DNA of 64,000 nucleotides from Sarcomyxa edulis. Lineage: Eukaryota; Basidiomycota; Agaricomycetes; Agaricales; Mycenaceae. Numbering within the stretch: the stretch's first letter is position 1; each line of letters opens with the position of its first letter. The notes under the pieces are model-generated. The model was not told the origin of the DNA. It made no database searches and was given only the letters and a program-made list of their open reading frames with translations. The DNA lies in contig QUOL01000005.1 in the NCBI GenBank assembly GCA_009761415.1, forward strand, positions 62,001-126,000. The letters are read 5' to 3'. Below are positions 1-11,368 of this stretch, one piece after another. A program made the position numbers and the translations under genes.

Positions 1-573
1 CGGCGAGTTTCTCCTGTTAAAATTATCTTGAGTTCCACTCACTATTTCCTCAGGGCTACCGTAGCGCAGATCCGAGTCTGGTGTTCAGGTTCTATTTGCA
101 AATTCCACCTGCGTTGACGCAGAAGTCTATGTCGCGTGGATTTAATTTACAGAGTCTCCATTATCTCGGGGAGCAAACAATCCAATCAGCGGTCGCGGAT
201 TCAGTCTAGACGCGTTTTCCGCGTCGTTCCTCCAATCAGCGGTCGCGTCGTTCCTTTTTCTTCCCCGGATTATCTTATCGTCGTTTCACTCCCTCAGATC
301 TCCTCAAAATTTTCTTGCTATCATGGCAACCACAGGTCCCATTGTCGTTATCTCCTTCCGAGATCTTGATGAAAATCCCCAATCCCCAGAATAGCTTCCG
401 CGAGATCCGATCCTACTCGCTCGAAATCTCTATAAAGCACGACCTACCTACCCTTCTCCCTGGAGTCCCCCATCTCCCCGTTCATCCACTTCTCCCAGTC
501 TACCATCACCTCTCTGCACTGACTTAGCCATTTCCTCCTTTCATATTCATGCACGTCAATATTAACATTAACA
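1..573. other. Intergenic region upstream of the first zinc-finger gene
   Basis: I see no convincing exon chain here. The short open frames lack splice partners or recognisable protein. The stretch from about 400 to 560 is rich in C and T, as is usual for promoters and 5' leaders in this group, and the first plausible start codon follows at 574. A 17-base direct repeat lies at 181-247 and is listed separately. Confidence 0.5.
181..247. repeat. Two copies of a 17-base direct repeat
   Basis: The word TCCAATCAGCGGTCGCG occurs at 181-197 and again at 231-247, exactly 50 bases apart. Each copy contains a CCAAT core. The pair could be a duplicated promoter element for the gene starting at 574, or a simple local duplication. 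Confidence 0.6.
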
Positions 574-2067
574 ATGCCTTTCAGATTTGAAGATGACTTT
601 TTGTTACAAGCCTTTGCCTCGTAAGCCACGCATCTCCTTCAAATGCAGCGTTCATGTCCAGGCTCACTCGTGACTCATACTTGGCGACATGTAGCACCCC
701 CGACGCAAGTCCTTCTGACTTGTATCACTCGGACCCGGAGAGCACCTCCACCGACCCCGATCAAAAGTGCGTGCTTTCCTTCTCGTCTCGCTCATCTCAG
801 AACACTGACGCCTCCAGTCTATTCCATCCAGCGCTGACTTTCCAGAGTCCCAGATAGCGTCAGGCTCTTCCACGTCAGTCATTTGTTCATATGTATATGT
901 CTCGACGGTGCTTACAGACTTGATTATTGTGGTGGCATTGCGAACAGCGCACCGCTAGAGCCTGCGTCCGAGTCGAACGACGCGCTGGATGCCGAGCTTC
1001 TAGCGCAAAAATTGGGAATTCCAGTCCCGAAAGACCTTTTGGAATGGCTGAATAGGTGAGTTCGAGTCTTTTGAAATGTGACTCTTTTGGAGCGTGTCGC
1101 TGACATTACCAATCGTGGACAGAGAAATCGGAATCCTTGCTCAGGAACGTGGAGCTTCGGATGCCACCAATACCAATCGAAAGTGCGTCCTTCATCTTCA
1201 TCGAAGATCAAGTTTTTGTTGATTGTTTTCTTCCTGTCACTATTAGGCGGAAACGAGGGTCACCCTCTGATCAAAGTGCCGACGACGACGACGACTTCGT
1301 TGAAGCACCTTCGAATCAAGTTGGTCCTGTGGAGGATCCCGACGTGCAGGAAATTCCGAGGCCCACTCCGACTATCTCCGACGACGATCTCGTTGAAGAT
1401 TGTCCAGCACCTTCGCACGTTGGCCCTATGGAGGATCCCGACGTGCAGGAAATTCCCAGACCTACTCCGACTATCTTGTCCTCCGCGTCAGTATCAGGGG
1501 GGACTCCTAAGCATCAGAGGTGAGTCGATTCACGAGTTGGCTATTCATATTCGAGTACAATCTGACTACTTCTTTTGGAGTTCTGGTACTGTTTCTTCAG
1601 ATGGTGCTAGCCCTTCCGCCCTCGGCTCTACAGCTACTAGTACTTCTACCCAGGACTTGTCCCCAGAACGACTGAGCATCGAGGGGCCCAAAGCCTGTCA
1701 TTGGAATTCTTGCGACCAGATTATCCCAGATTCGGGAGGCATTGCTATCCGCAAACATCTCGAGGACGTTCATCATGTACCAGTGGAAGACGTCCAAGTT
1801 CTGTCGCCGGTCAACGCCGCGACACCACAACAGGTTAAGTGCCTCTGGGACTCCTGCGGAACACTGATGCGTCCTAGCTCGCTGGTCAAACACATTCGCA
1901 GGGTTCATTTCCGAATGAATCACGTTCGGTGCCGCCAATGCGGGAAAGACTTGAGCTCGATAGACTCGTACAATCGACATTTTTTGCTTGTCAAGTCTAA
2001 ATGCATCATATATGAAGATCAGACGGCTCCGAAGGCGAAGGCGGCAAAGAAGCGACGAACAGGTTAG
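574..2067 (+). CDS. C2H2-type zinc-finger protein with three fingers
   Basis: Probable nucleic-acid-binding nuclear protein. The proposed chain starts at ATG 574, with exons near 574-620, 662-766, 918-1055, 1126-1187, 1248-1519 and 1581-2067; all joins keep one frame. The middle has a basic KRKR stretch formed across a splice junction, an acidic DDDDD run and a duplicated 31-residue segment. The last exon carries three fingers: CHWNSC with H-x4-H, CLWDSC with x11 and H-x4-H, and CRQC with x12-H-x7-C, so the last finger ends in Cys rather than His. The basic tail ends in KKRRTG. The same architecture recurs at 42412-43145. A transcription factor is the usual expectation for such fingers, but the target is unknown. 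The fingers are certain; the short first exons are the weakest part. Confidence 0.7.
1298..1485 (+). repeat. In-frame tandem duplication (two units of about 93 nt)
   Basis: Two adjacent units beginning CGTTGAAG at about 1298 and 1391 encode near-identical segments, VGPVEDPDVQEIPRPTPTI and VGPMEDPDVQEIPRPTPTI. Unit length is a multiple of three, so the frame is kept. Synonymous and replacement differences between units show that the duplication is not brand new. Confidence 0.85.
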
Positions 2068-2497
2068 ATTTTTTTTTCAGTGGCTTTGGTACTGATTCAC
2101 TTTGGGATCGATTGCAAATCGATTGCACCAAGATGCCTCACGAGCATCTTATTTGTGTCTATTTAGCATGTTTGTCTTGCTTGTCTTGACTATAAAACGA
2201 CCCGAGTTGGACATGATATGTACCTGAATAAGTTGAAGAGAACTCTGCCACTATAAACGCGTATAGCGCGTGCAAACGCGAGTCAAATCCCGTGACGTGA
2301 GTTGATCCGACCTGGTCCGGTCTCTGACTCAACTCCTATCAGCTCGATCTTCCGCTGGCTTCCACAAACTGCCACAGAGATTTCTCTGGGAACTGGTCTA
2401 GTGCGACACCGTTCCAGGTACGTCGTCACCGTCAAAGACTCTACTAGGTCCCCACCCTGTGTTGCTTTTTATAGGTACTCCGAACTTTTGAGTGGAA

Positions 2498-4164
2498 ATG
2501 TCTCGACTTGATCCGTCTCGTCTTCAAGAGCTCATGCAGAGCAATATACCGCCTTCCGATCTCGAAAGACACCAGATGAAGAAAGCTATCGATGACTCCG
2601 GAGCCTATATGATCTTGCTGGATGTTCAGATTACGAAGACCCAGGCCATCCTCCAAGGTCTTCTCCGAGAACGTGACGAACACATCACAAAGTCGTATCG
2701 AAAGGTTCTTGCTCCTGTACGACGGATCCCACCCGAACTGGTCGCGGATGTCTTGCTATACAGTCGCCCAGAGACTAGCATGCTACCACCCTTCCGCGAT
2801 GAACCGACGTTACAACTCGCCCAGATTTGTTCAGGATGGAGAAAGGTTGCGCTTCGCACTCCTCAGCTTTGGACGGACGTCACCATCCGTTGGTCTGGAT
2901 CCACGTTCGACGTTTATAAGAGCATCATTGAAACCTGGTTCTATCGTGCCACTCCTCTTTCTCTTTCTCTACATATCCCTCGGCGCCCTCCGCTTGATAA
3001 AGCAGGAGAAACGGAAAGAGATGTCATTAGATTGCTGTGCAATTATGCCAATCGATTTCGGGAGTTCTCGTTTGCACTGCCGCAGCCTATCGTCGACCGT
3101 TTTTTGGTTCTTCCTGCCGGTTCCATGAAGATGTTGGAGTCGGTGAGTGTTTTCACCAACGACGAGATAACTTCGCCCAACGATAGTGACGCGAACGATG
3201 ATCTAATGTGGGACAGATGGCTTTCCAAGATGCACCCAGTCTTTGTTGTTTGACGCTAGGAGGTCGGTGGGGTGGTGTATCGATAATCAAGAATCTCAAC
3301 ATTCCGTGGCATAACCTGACCGACTTGACTTTCTCAGGAACCATCCCATTCTATGTAAACCCTTTCCTCGATGTCTTGCAGCGGTGTAAAGCCCTCATAT
3401 ATTGCCGTTTTCTAGTAGGAGGGGGTCAGGACTGTTTCTGGCTTATGGGGTCTGTTCGGGTTCTCGCAATGTCACAATTACGGTCGCTCCAGCTGGTTGG
3501 AAGCATGGATTTCCATCGTACCCTCTTCCAAGACCTGAATTTCCCTTTTCTCGAGAACCTCGAGTTCGAATCCGAGACCACCAATTCTGACTGCACCTTT
3601 CTCCTAGAAATTGTGAAGTCCTCTCCGAAAGTTCAACGATTTGTGGCCAAAAATCTATCTATGTCCTCCTCTGACATGGAGACTCTTCTTTACTTGATGC
3701 CGTCGCTTACCGAATGGGTCAGCATCGGAACTGGAGACTGTCGTATGTTGCTCAGCGTTCACATTGATGATTTTATAGCCAACGGTAGCCTCATTCCAAA
3801 AATCAAAACTCTCACACTCGACTTTGACGTCGAGGACGGAGAGCAGATTCCGTTCGACTGGTTTGACAAGGGGATCGCGGACGACCAACAGCAGTTCTTT
3901 TCTGATTCTATGCAAACAGCCTTGGTCAATATGATAGAATCGAGATGCTTTATGGAATGCGATGCTCCTGCGGGGCAAGATCACGTCTCACTTGTACGAG
4001 CGCGGAAGATTGAACTGTGCTGCGACGTAGAACCGTATTTCCCTGTCATTTCCAAAGCTAGAGTCAACGGTGTGGAGGTCCAGTGGAAAGGAGTATTACG
4101 ATCGCGTTGTCATCTGGTGGATTGGGTTTCTCTATGGAAGGATGCGGATTGGTGGGCTAGGTAG
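2498..4164 (+). CDS. F-box protein of the agaric type
   Basis: Likely substrate adaptor of an SCF ubiquitin ligase. Two exons: 2498-3142 and 3217-4164, with a 74-nt phase-0 intron flanked by GTGAGT and ACAG; about 530 residues. The N-terminus holds a short coiled helix (LQELMQSNIPPSDLERHQMK, then repeated Leu and Gln), followed near residue 70 by the F-box core RRIPPELVADVLLYS and the typical LAQICSGWRKVALRTPQLWT. The rest is hydrophobic and leucine-patterned, as in the degenerate leucine-rich C-termini of this family. A probable 5' leader intron (GTACGT near 2417, TATAG near 2474) ends just before the start. Mushrooms carry hundreds of such genes; the substrate cannot be inferred. Confidence 0.85.
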
Positions 4165-4611
4165 ACTTTCTATGAGTGGTCACTTTTCGCCGCGTTATCG
4201 TGACGCGTCTTATACGTGATGTGACTGACCGTGCTGAGTGTACTTAACGTCTTCTCTGAGTATCTGAGCTCGATTGTGACTCACAAGATTGATATTCTTT
4301 CATTCAGAATCGTATATTCAATCTGACTGCTCTCGAATCCTTTCGTGCAAAATGAGACAGTGCTGCGGTACCTTGCGCCTTAGAGATCGCAACGCTACCG
4401 GTGACCCACATTGCACAGCCACCAAGTCATCCAAGCCTCATCGATGCATCGATAAAGGTTTTTTAGACGAAGATGGTAAATCAGGATGATTGGCCAAGTC
4501 AAAATTTGTCACGAGAGAAGAATGTTACTCTGGCGAAGTTTCTGTGGTATACAGTTTGCAAAAGCCCTTCAGAAAAGCCCATCAATATGAGATTACGCGA
4601 CTTGGATCACA

Positions 4612-4632
4612 CCCACGTGTGGGCCATAAATA
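4612..4632 (+). promoter_or_regulatory. CACGTG E-box next to a TATA-like element
   Basis: A CACGTG hexamer within CCCACGTGTGGG is followed a few bases later by ATAAATA, about 135-150 bases upstream of the MYND gene start at 4765. The spacing fits a core promoter. CACGTG is the known site of fungal bHLH factors; any role here is inferred. Confidence 0.3.
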
Positions 4633-4764
4633 GAAACTCCGTTTTTTTCTCAAGTCCATCAGGCTGGCAAGTCTCTTCTCTACAACTTCTTGCATCTCGC
4701 TAGGATATATCTAGCAGCGCTGCAGTGGTGGTCTACTCTGTTCATCGAAATACAGCTTGTTCTC

Positions 4765-5911
4765 ATGTCGACGTTCAATCTGATTATCACTGCCGAATCG
4801 CTCGCGCGTCAGGTTGGTGTGGTCGACGACGAACAACAGGAGATTTCCGATGTTGCGCGTAACGTAGCATTGAAAAGACATGTCAGTTGAGCATTCGTCT
4901 TCTCGCCGTGACTCATATATTGACGATCCTGAGTGATGTCAGTTAGGAGTCTTACAGTCTAAACCGCGCGTAGATCAGACTAAAATGCACAGGTCAAACG
5001 TTCCAAACACTGCGCAATGGACAGATATACTAACGTCCTTGAAAATACATGCAGCGAACTTGCCGCAAAATATCTCCCAGCCTTGGCTACAAAATTCCGG
5101 CAGAGCAACGAAGTCGTGAATCCTGCCATGACAATATTGAATGTAATCTCTTATACGTTCGTGATGCTTCAACCTTATCCATCTATTTACGCGTTTTTCT
5201 CATCATGACTAGTCTTGTCTCGTGTCCTGACTTTTTCTCCCGCGTCTGGTAGCCCTTACTTCACCCGATTCATCCACAGTCCGGCTGGACAGGGTATGGC
5301 TGCCTTACAAACCAAACGCACCGCAGATGCCATCTCTGCCATCGATGGCATGGACCCCGACACCGTGGCTGAGGTTGGCCAATTTTTGGCTACCCTTCTT
5401 CTTTTACAAGGCATTACCGAAATTGATGAGGCGGACAAGACGACCTTGGTTCCGAAACTAAAGCAGTGGGAGAGGAGGTTCCGAGGACGATTGGCGTCCG
5501 ATACGAGTGACCGATGCTTAGCGTTGATAACAGATGATCCGTGAGTAATTGAATTTCGATACGTTGTATATCTTACGAATCAAGCGCGTTCAGTGCCCTT
5601 CGGCCCATGATGCAATCTGTCAAATCAACAATGGAAGGATCTCTTCGATCTTGTGGTGCTCAAAACTGCAACCGGAGCAACCAATCCGATGGCTCGACAT
5701 TGATGCAGTGCTCTAGGTTTGTTCTCGATGTTGGAACCTTCCCCCGAAACTGATATCATATCCTTTCCAGGTGTAAGACAGCTCTATACGTATGTACTCC
5801 CTCGTCACGCTTGGAAATTTGCCGACTGATAGTCTCTGACAGTGTGGTACTGCTCACCAAAAGCAATCATGGTCGAACCACAAAGCGTTCTGCTTTGCCA
5901 CTAACTTCTGA
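4765..5911 (+). CDS. MYND-type zinc-finger protein
   Basis: Small protein whose C-terminal MYND finger, in this domain's known role, binds Pro-rich partners. Proposed exons: 4765-4881, 4993-5156, 5253-5540, 5594 to about 5715, then two very short exons, ending at TGA 5909-5911. The body reads through FLATLLLLQGITEIDEADK and the KLKQWERRFRGRLAS region. The finger is built from three exons: CGAQNC, then MQCSRCKTALY, then CGTAHQKQSWSNHKAFC, with stop soon after. The Cys/His spacing fits MYND. The third junction uses a GTTCGT donor to keep phase. This architecture (helical body plus terminal MYND) is common in Agaricomycetes. No SET domain is visible, so it is not a Smyd-type methyltransferase. 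Confidence 0.75.
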
Positions 5912-6549
5912 TATGTCCGGCGCGAGATTCATCACCCAGGCAGATGCCTTGTACCATATCCGACCTAGTTCTTTGATCAGACAACAAAGCTCGATTTTCT
6001 CCGCAATACAGCAGCGCATACATGTCAATACCGCTAAGTAAGTATCTCGATTTCGTTTCACAACCAAGAGTCTCCGAAGCACCGGGATCTCTTTGACTGG
6101 GGACCCAAGCTGAGAGACGTTGAAGGAGACCATTGACGTCAAGAGGTGCCGAGGGATCAGGGTTTCTTGTAACCTATATAGCCAAAGGTGTATACTTGCC
6201 CTCACGCTCCCGTTTGCTTCTTTTCCAGAGTCCTCTTTGGACCCCAACGCACCAGAGCAGACTGAGACTCGACAGATCTAGAGCAACTGTGAAGAGCAAC
6301 AATTGCCGAACTTTTCACGTGGCAACTCTCGGGAGGCAACCCAGGCATTTTTATTTGACCGAAGTCTGAAGACTCTTCCTTTGGAATGGATTTGAAACGG
6401 GGCTGCAAGTCATTGTGACATGGCCCCTACTCCCATTCTTACAAGTCACCACAGGCCCTCCTTCTCTTTCCAACTTTCAGCTTCGATACACAAGTCCAGC
6501 ATTGTCGACTTCAGACACTAACACTCAATATTCAACACCCACATTCGAT
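5912..6549. other. Intergenic region, no supported gene
   Basis: Open frames on both strands here are short and carry no recognisable domain or consistent splice chain. It separates the MYND gene from the next gene on the same strand. Confidence 0.4.
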
Positions 6550-7465
6550 ATGATGGAAGGCTATCCGGAGACGGCACTAGAAAAGGTATATGGAGCGGTA
6601 TCCGTGTTCATCATGCCTTTCTGACCCTCCAGGAACACGTAGATATTCCAAAAGGTCGAGGAAGAGAGCGAAAGACGCGCTCAGGCATGTTCTCCAGAAC
6701 ACGAGCAAGACGTGATGACGTCCGGTATGGACAACATCCGAGCTAAAGAGAGAGGAAGCGGAAGGATTTCGATGTCTCAATTTGGCCAAGTGAGTCGGAT
6801 TTAGGTGTAATACTAGCGCGCGCGAAGGCTAACGTGATAGTAAAAAGCTTCCCGAAATGTTCAACAATCGGAAGGATGTCAACAGACCACCCCCGTCCAT
6901 CGTAGTATCCGTAATATCATCCCACTCTACATTCTATGAAGCAGATGCCGCAGTACGTACGAGCTTTCCTTATCAACGCGTGAACATGATCTTACGAAAA
7001 AAAAATGTATAACAGAACAGCAGTGTCAGTTCATTCGAGTCAGCTGAATCGACCCGAGTCGCCGACGACCTCGAAGATACCGTCAATGTTACCCAGGTAC
7101 AGCAAATCGCCGGAAGACGCCAGTCGATCTCGAGAGCAATCGAAAGCGTGCTACCTCGCAGGCTAAGCCGGGCACGCTCGTCGAATACGCTGACTGTGAG
7201 TATAGCTGAAGATGCCAATGTCGTTATCGGGGTGTCTGTTGAAAGGTCGGTAGTCGACGTTCCTGACGAGGCTGAGGCTACAACGAGTGGTGCGACCGTA
7301 TCCGCGCCCGGCGCTCTACGCAGTCCCGCTTCTTCGACGTTTAACATGGCGTATTATGCGTCTTCCGGGAAGGGTTGGGTAACGAAGGCGAACTTGAAGG
7401 GGATCACGCAGAAGTTACGGCGGAAAAGCAAATCAAACGAAGTTGGAGACAATTCTATGTCGTGA
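6550..7465 (+). CDS. Unrecognised protein, Ser/Thr-rich, five exons
   Basis: I do not recognise this protein. An in-phase chain runs from ATG 6550 (MMEGYPETALEK), through a join to VEEESERRAQACSPEHEQDV near 6656, then LPEMFNNRKDVNRPPPSIVV near 6847, then NSSVSSFESAESTRVADDL from about 7017 to the stop at 7465. Introns have GTATAT, GTGAGT and GTACGT donors, and all joins are phase 0. The product is hydrophilic, with RR-S and RRLSRARSS clusters that look like basophilic kinase sites and a basic C-terminus (LRRKSKS). There is no signal peptide or membrane segment. It looks disordered and probably intracellular. Coding status is supported by frame continuity, not by homology. Confidence 0.5.
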
Positions 7466-7848
7466 TTCACCTTTCGGATTTCATGTTCGTGGGTTCCTTG
7501 CTCTTCTATTTGCTGTGTGTGCTTTATCTTATTCTCGTCCGGCGACTTCTCAATGTGATTCAATTTCGGCATATTATCCATTACATGTAACCCATGTGAC
7601 TTCGACAGCAGTGGTCGGCGTCTTTTTGTTGTCTCGCTCTGATTCACACACAATTAGGTTGTCAGTCGAAGAAACAAAAAAGTGTTTCCAACCAGGCTTA
7701 CTGCTCGGTATAAGATGGGTAACTACGCTGGAGTTTAACATTGAAGCTTCAAGCGTTTATTCCGTCCTGATTTCCGCCATTTTGTGTTGAAATCAATCTT
7801 TGCGGCGCCACGACTCGATCTCCCTATTGCCCCCTTTAGCTCGGGCGC

Positions 7849-8859
7849 GATGATCAACATTTCCGACTCAAGACTACCTGATAAGTACCTTCCCATCAAC
7901 TTTACATCCTGTTTTCCCCCTCCTCGCTTCTCACCATCATTGGATTCGTCCCCTCCCCCCGTTTCCCACAGGGACTGTGGCAGACCGGTGAGCCGTCCTG
8001 TATTCGATGAGTATCCCTCGATTTGACTTGCATCGAGGCCACGAGAGCCTCGGGGCACACATTGTCGGATAGCATTGCGCATTGGTCTACTATGCTGATG
8101 CGAGGAATTGAAGAGGTGGCATTCCCTCTTCCTCCCGCTCCCACAAAACAGGACGCACACAAAATAGATGAAGACCACCGTAGTGTTTGGGACGACGACG
8201 ACGACGACGACAAATCGGTCTTGACCGTGTTCGACTACTTCGACAATGCCCTCCTGGGCGTTGACTTCGATTCTTCGTGCCTTGAAGCTTTAGACGATCA
8301 GCTCATTCTGCATCCAACCGCTTCTTTTGCCGCTGTCTGTTGGGCCGATGCAGTACGAGACTACAGTCCTGATAAGCCTCGCAAAGACTGGGTTGCTTTG
8401 GAATTGCGGCGCTTCGAGATACCGGAGTCGGATGACTCTGACGAGGACGAAGAGGAGGACGAAGAGGATGCTGACTGTCGAACCTACCACGAAGAGAGAA
8501 CACCGACCGCATCGTTGTACCATAACCCTAATTCCACTGTCGTCGTTCACGATGAGGTCAAGATTGTGTCTCCTGTAAGATCCTACATAATGTCTTTGAA
8601 TACTCTCTGTGTGTAATGGCTGACCTCGTTGGTTTTCTTTTAGATCGACAGCATATCAAAAAAAGCATATCCCTTCCTCAATTATGGTCCCGCAGACGAT
8701 GCGTCGTTCATCTCCTTCGAACCACATTTCACGACGACCAACCCCAAAGAATCGGTACACGACTTCCCAAGACCCCGTCGTCAGAAGTCGTTTTCTCACC
8801 GGGGCATCGAACGAATAACCACGTTCTGTACGCGCCTCGTAAAGTCCACTTCCCCGTAG
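7849..8859 (+). CDS. Unrecognised acidic protein
   Basis: I do not recognise it. The proposed chain is MINISDSRLPD at 7849, a mini-exon KDCGRP near 7970, a main exon from about 8038 to 8574, and a last exon 8644-8859. All joins hold frame. The main exon has a run of Asp encoded by GAC repeats (near 8200), then VLTVFDYFDNALLGVDFDSS, and a second acidic run EEEDEEDAD near 8450. The last exon reads IDSISKKAYPFLNYGPADD and ends in a basic Ser/Arg segment. Downstream, hydrophobic frames (LWLIIIICLAADLGAWFL near 8880 and AIVSCLVILLSAEWLY near 9120) could be extra 3' exons of a membrane-anchored form, but I could not join them in frame. Confidence 0.5.
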
Positions 8860-10497
8860 GATCGGACGGATGCGGTTTGTGGCTCATCATCATCATCTGT
8901 CTCGCTGCTGACTTGGGAGCGTGGTTCCTTAGGGCTGTAACGAGACAAAACCATTGCTCTTGTCAATCATCATCTTCTCCATATCGTCATCTACACACTA
9001 TTTTGGAACCATCATGGATCTGCCATTAGCTCGGTCCCAGTTGCCTCAGAGTCTGGAAACTCATACGCCTAGAAATTTGCTTTTGAATATGCTTTGTGCG
9101 CAGACCCGTGATGACAGCGATTGTTTCTTGTCTTGTTATACTACTATCGGCGGAGTGGTTGTATTCTAATTCGGAGGTTGTATGGAATCTTAGTAGCAAC
9201 GACTGCGTTGATGTTGATGTCTGTAATAGTACTTGCCCCTCACCGACTTCACCGACTTCACCGAGCGAATGTGGAGCAAATGGAGAACTAGAAGAGGCGA
9301 AGGAAATGAAATCGGCGAGTCGCGAAGAGAAGGCCGACTGAAGCCTGAGACCAGTCAGTCAATCAAAGCCTGACTATCCCTGGGAGCATGACTGACTTGG
9401 ATAACACAAGTCATTGAGACTTAGAGCTTAGAGCTGTTCTGAATCATTCTGGAGATCAGAGACTAAAGAGCTAAAGAGCTTTGGAGTGGTTGCGTCAGTG
9501 CTGTCGTACAATCAATGTATAGCCCCTGAGCGGCTAATACCTCCCCGAACCCTCCAGGGCTTCTGGGATCGATTCGGGAGGGACAGAAGTGTACGAGTCA
9601 GAGAGGGATCCAAGTGGGTAATGACCCTGCATAGCGACACATCCACGTCTTCAAGGCTCACCATCTGCATCTCCAGAAGCTTCATTTGGCACAGGGGGGA
9701 TGAACAGCTTCAGATTACGGCAAAGCGTCGCCTCGAGCGCATGTGTGCAGACGACCATCCAGCCAATTGCCGATATGGTACTTCAGGTCTCTAGGTATAT
9801 ACCTTCCGATCTTGGCGGCGCGAATATCTAGGGTTAAAAAGCTATAGAACGTGAGGTGAATGGGGGATCTAACTCGATTATTGGCGTAGACGTAGACAGG
9901 TGGATGGTGCGATCCAGGGTCTGAAAATTAATTAAGCCTATAGATGTTCAAGAACTGAGAGTGATGGTATTCGCCATGACTCATCAGGGCATGTGCACTA
10001 GGGAAACTGCACTCGAAGAGAATAGCCATGCGAACCAAGAGAGTCGGCGATACCACGGTAACGGTGAGATTTGAAGCTGAAGTCGTAGAATATGCATGTA
10101 TGAGATTTGCTCCACGAAGGTGATCCCTGCTTCTGCAGAAAGATAGTGGTTCATCCTTAGAAGGATTATTCGAAGGAGTTGCTGCGTACCCAGTGTGCAC
10201 CTCGAAGGTACTGAGCAGAAGTCGAAAGTTGGAAGGCCGAATAGTGATGGGACTAGTCAGAATCCGACTACATGGTCGGCTCAACCTTGAGATTTTGATA
10301 GAGCACCAGCCACTGGGGGATACTGAGTGAGAATTTTTGCGCATCTTTGCGGAAGAAATTCGACTTCCTATTAGAGTGGCACAAAACACAAAAGATAAAA
10401 TTGGCTAGTTGTTCAGATAAGCATTTGTACAGATTGAGCGCACCTCAGCCTCGGTCCTTCATAGAATTAGGGTCAGAGTGGCAGTAGACGTTAACGT
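8860..10497. other. Gene-poor stretch with short hydrophobic frames and simple repeats
   Basis: Two hydrophobic open segments lie near 8875-8950 and 9096-9341. The second contains PTSPTSPSE and an acidic tail. They may be exons of a small membrane protein, but no start or splice chain was convincing. From 9400 to 9490 the DNA is locally repetitive (ACTTAGAGCTTAGAGC and CTAAAGAGCTAAAGAGC). The minus-strand frame at 9928-10389 has no recognisable features. Confidence 0.35.
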
Positions 10498-10869
10498 TTA
10501 GCAGGCGACTATTGACGGCTGGAGTCGAAAATCCTGAGAATAACGGAGAGGATTTTGAGAGGATTCGGAAACAGTTCTATTTTTGTCCCGGGAACCCCCG
10601 CGATTATCCTTCTTGAAGTTGCCACCGGTGAACGTTACGTTGAACGTTGAACTTTCGAACGCGCCGAACTCTCGAGCATTTATTATGACTCGAACTCCGG
10701 CGTACTCTAGGAATATCTCCACATTTTGAACTACGGTCCTAGACTTAATTTGCACGACACAACCCTGGATTACTGAAGTGCAATCGTGTTCAACTTGAAC
10801 ACCATCCACTACTTGAACACCTTGGGCCATTCCTCCTTTGGTCTCTTTCAAATTGGTCACTGTGCCCAT
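10498..10869 (-). CDS. Possible small hypothetical protein
   Basis: An ATG-initiated frame of about 123 codons with a Val/Gln-rich first half and a second half reading FNVTFTGGNFKKDNRGG. The second half faintly resembles the GGNF-type segments near the N-terminus of many mushroom NACHT or ankyrin proteins, so it may be a remnant of one. No partner exons were found upstream or downstream. Chance is a fair alternative. Confidence 0.25.
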   Translation of the reverse strand: MGTVTNLKETKGGMAQGVQVVDGVQVEHDCTSVIQGCVVQIKSRTVVQNVEIFLEYAGVRVIINAREFGAFESSTFNVTFTGGNFKKDNRGGSRDKNRTVSESSQNPLRYSQDFRLQPSIVAC

Positions 10870-11368
10870 CAGAGTCTGCAGCAGTCGAATTTGTCTAGAT
10901 CAGTTATAGCTCTTGATCATCAGATGATGATAAATTCAGCACCGCGGTTCTATTGCCCTCTAGAGCAACTCCAGAGGAAACAGATTGAGCGCCCAGATAG
11001 ATAGCAATGTGTACTATCACCGTTTCTAGATACAATGTGAGTGCGTAGCTATATGTTCGTGGTTGTAACTCTTTACTTCTGATGAACTGCAGCGTCTCCC
11101 GTCTACACAGATACTATGCAGGATTCGGAGCTGCGATAAGGGGTCACATCAATCATCGATGCTGACCCTGGGTGCTACTGCATCAATGAACAACTATCGA
11201 TTGAGCAAGGTTTACGGAACGGCAACAACAACGCGGGGCACTCAACGTTAAAGATACACCAGCGGGTACGTATGCTTCTGTATTTCGTTGATCCCATCTT
11301 TCCTTGTTTTTTTTCTTCTACTTCTGCCGTGTCCTCTCCTCACTACCTACCGCGGTCTCACTCGCAGT

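Noticed and set aside
3543..3575. B-box-like word GTTCGAATCC
   Set aside because: It lies within the coding sequence of the F-box gene with no tRNA structure around it.
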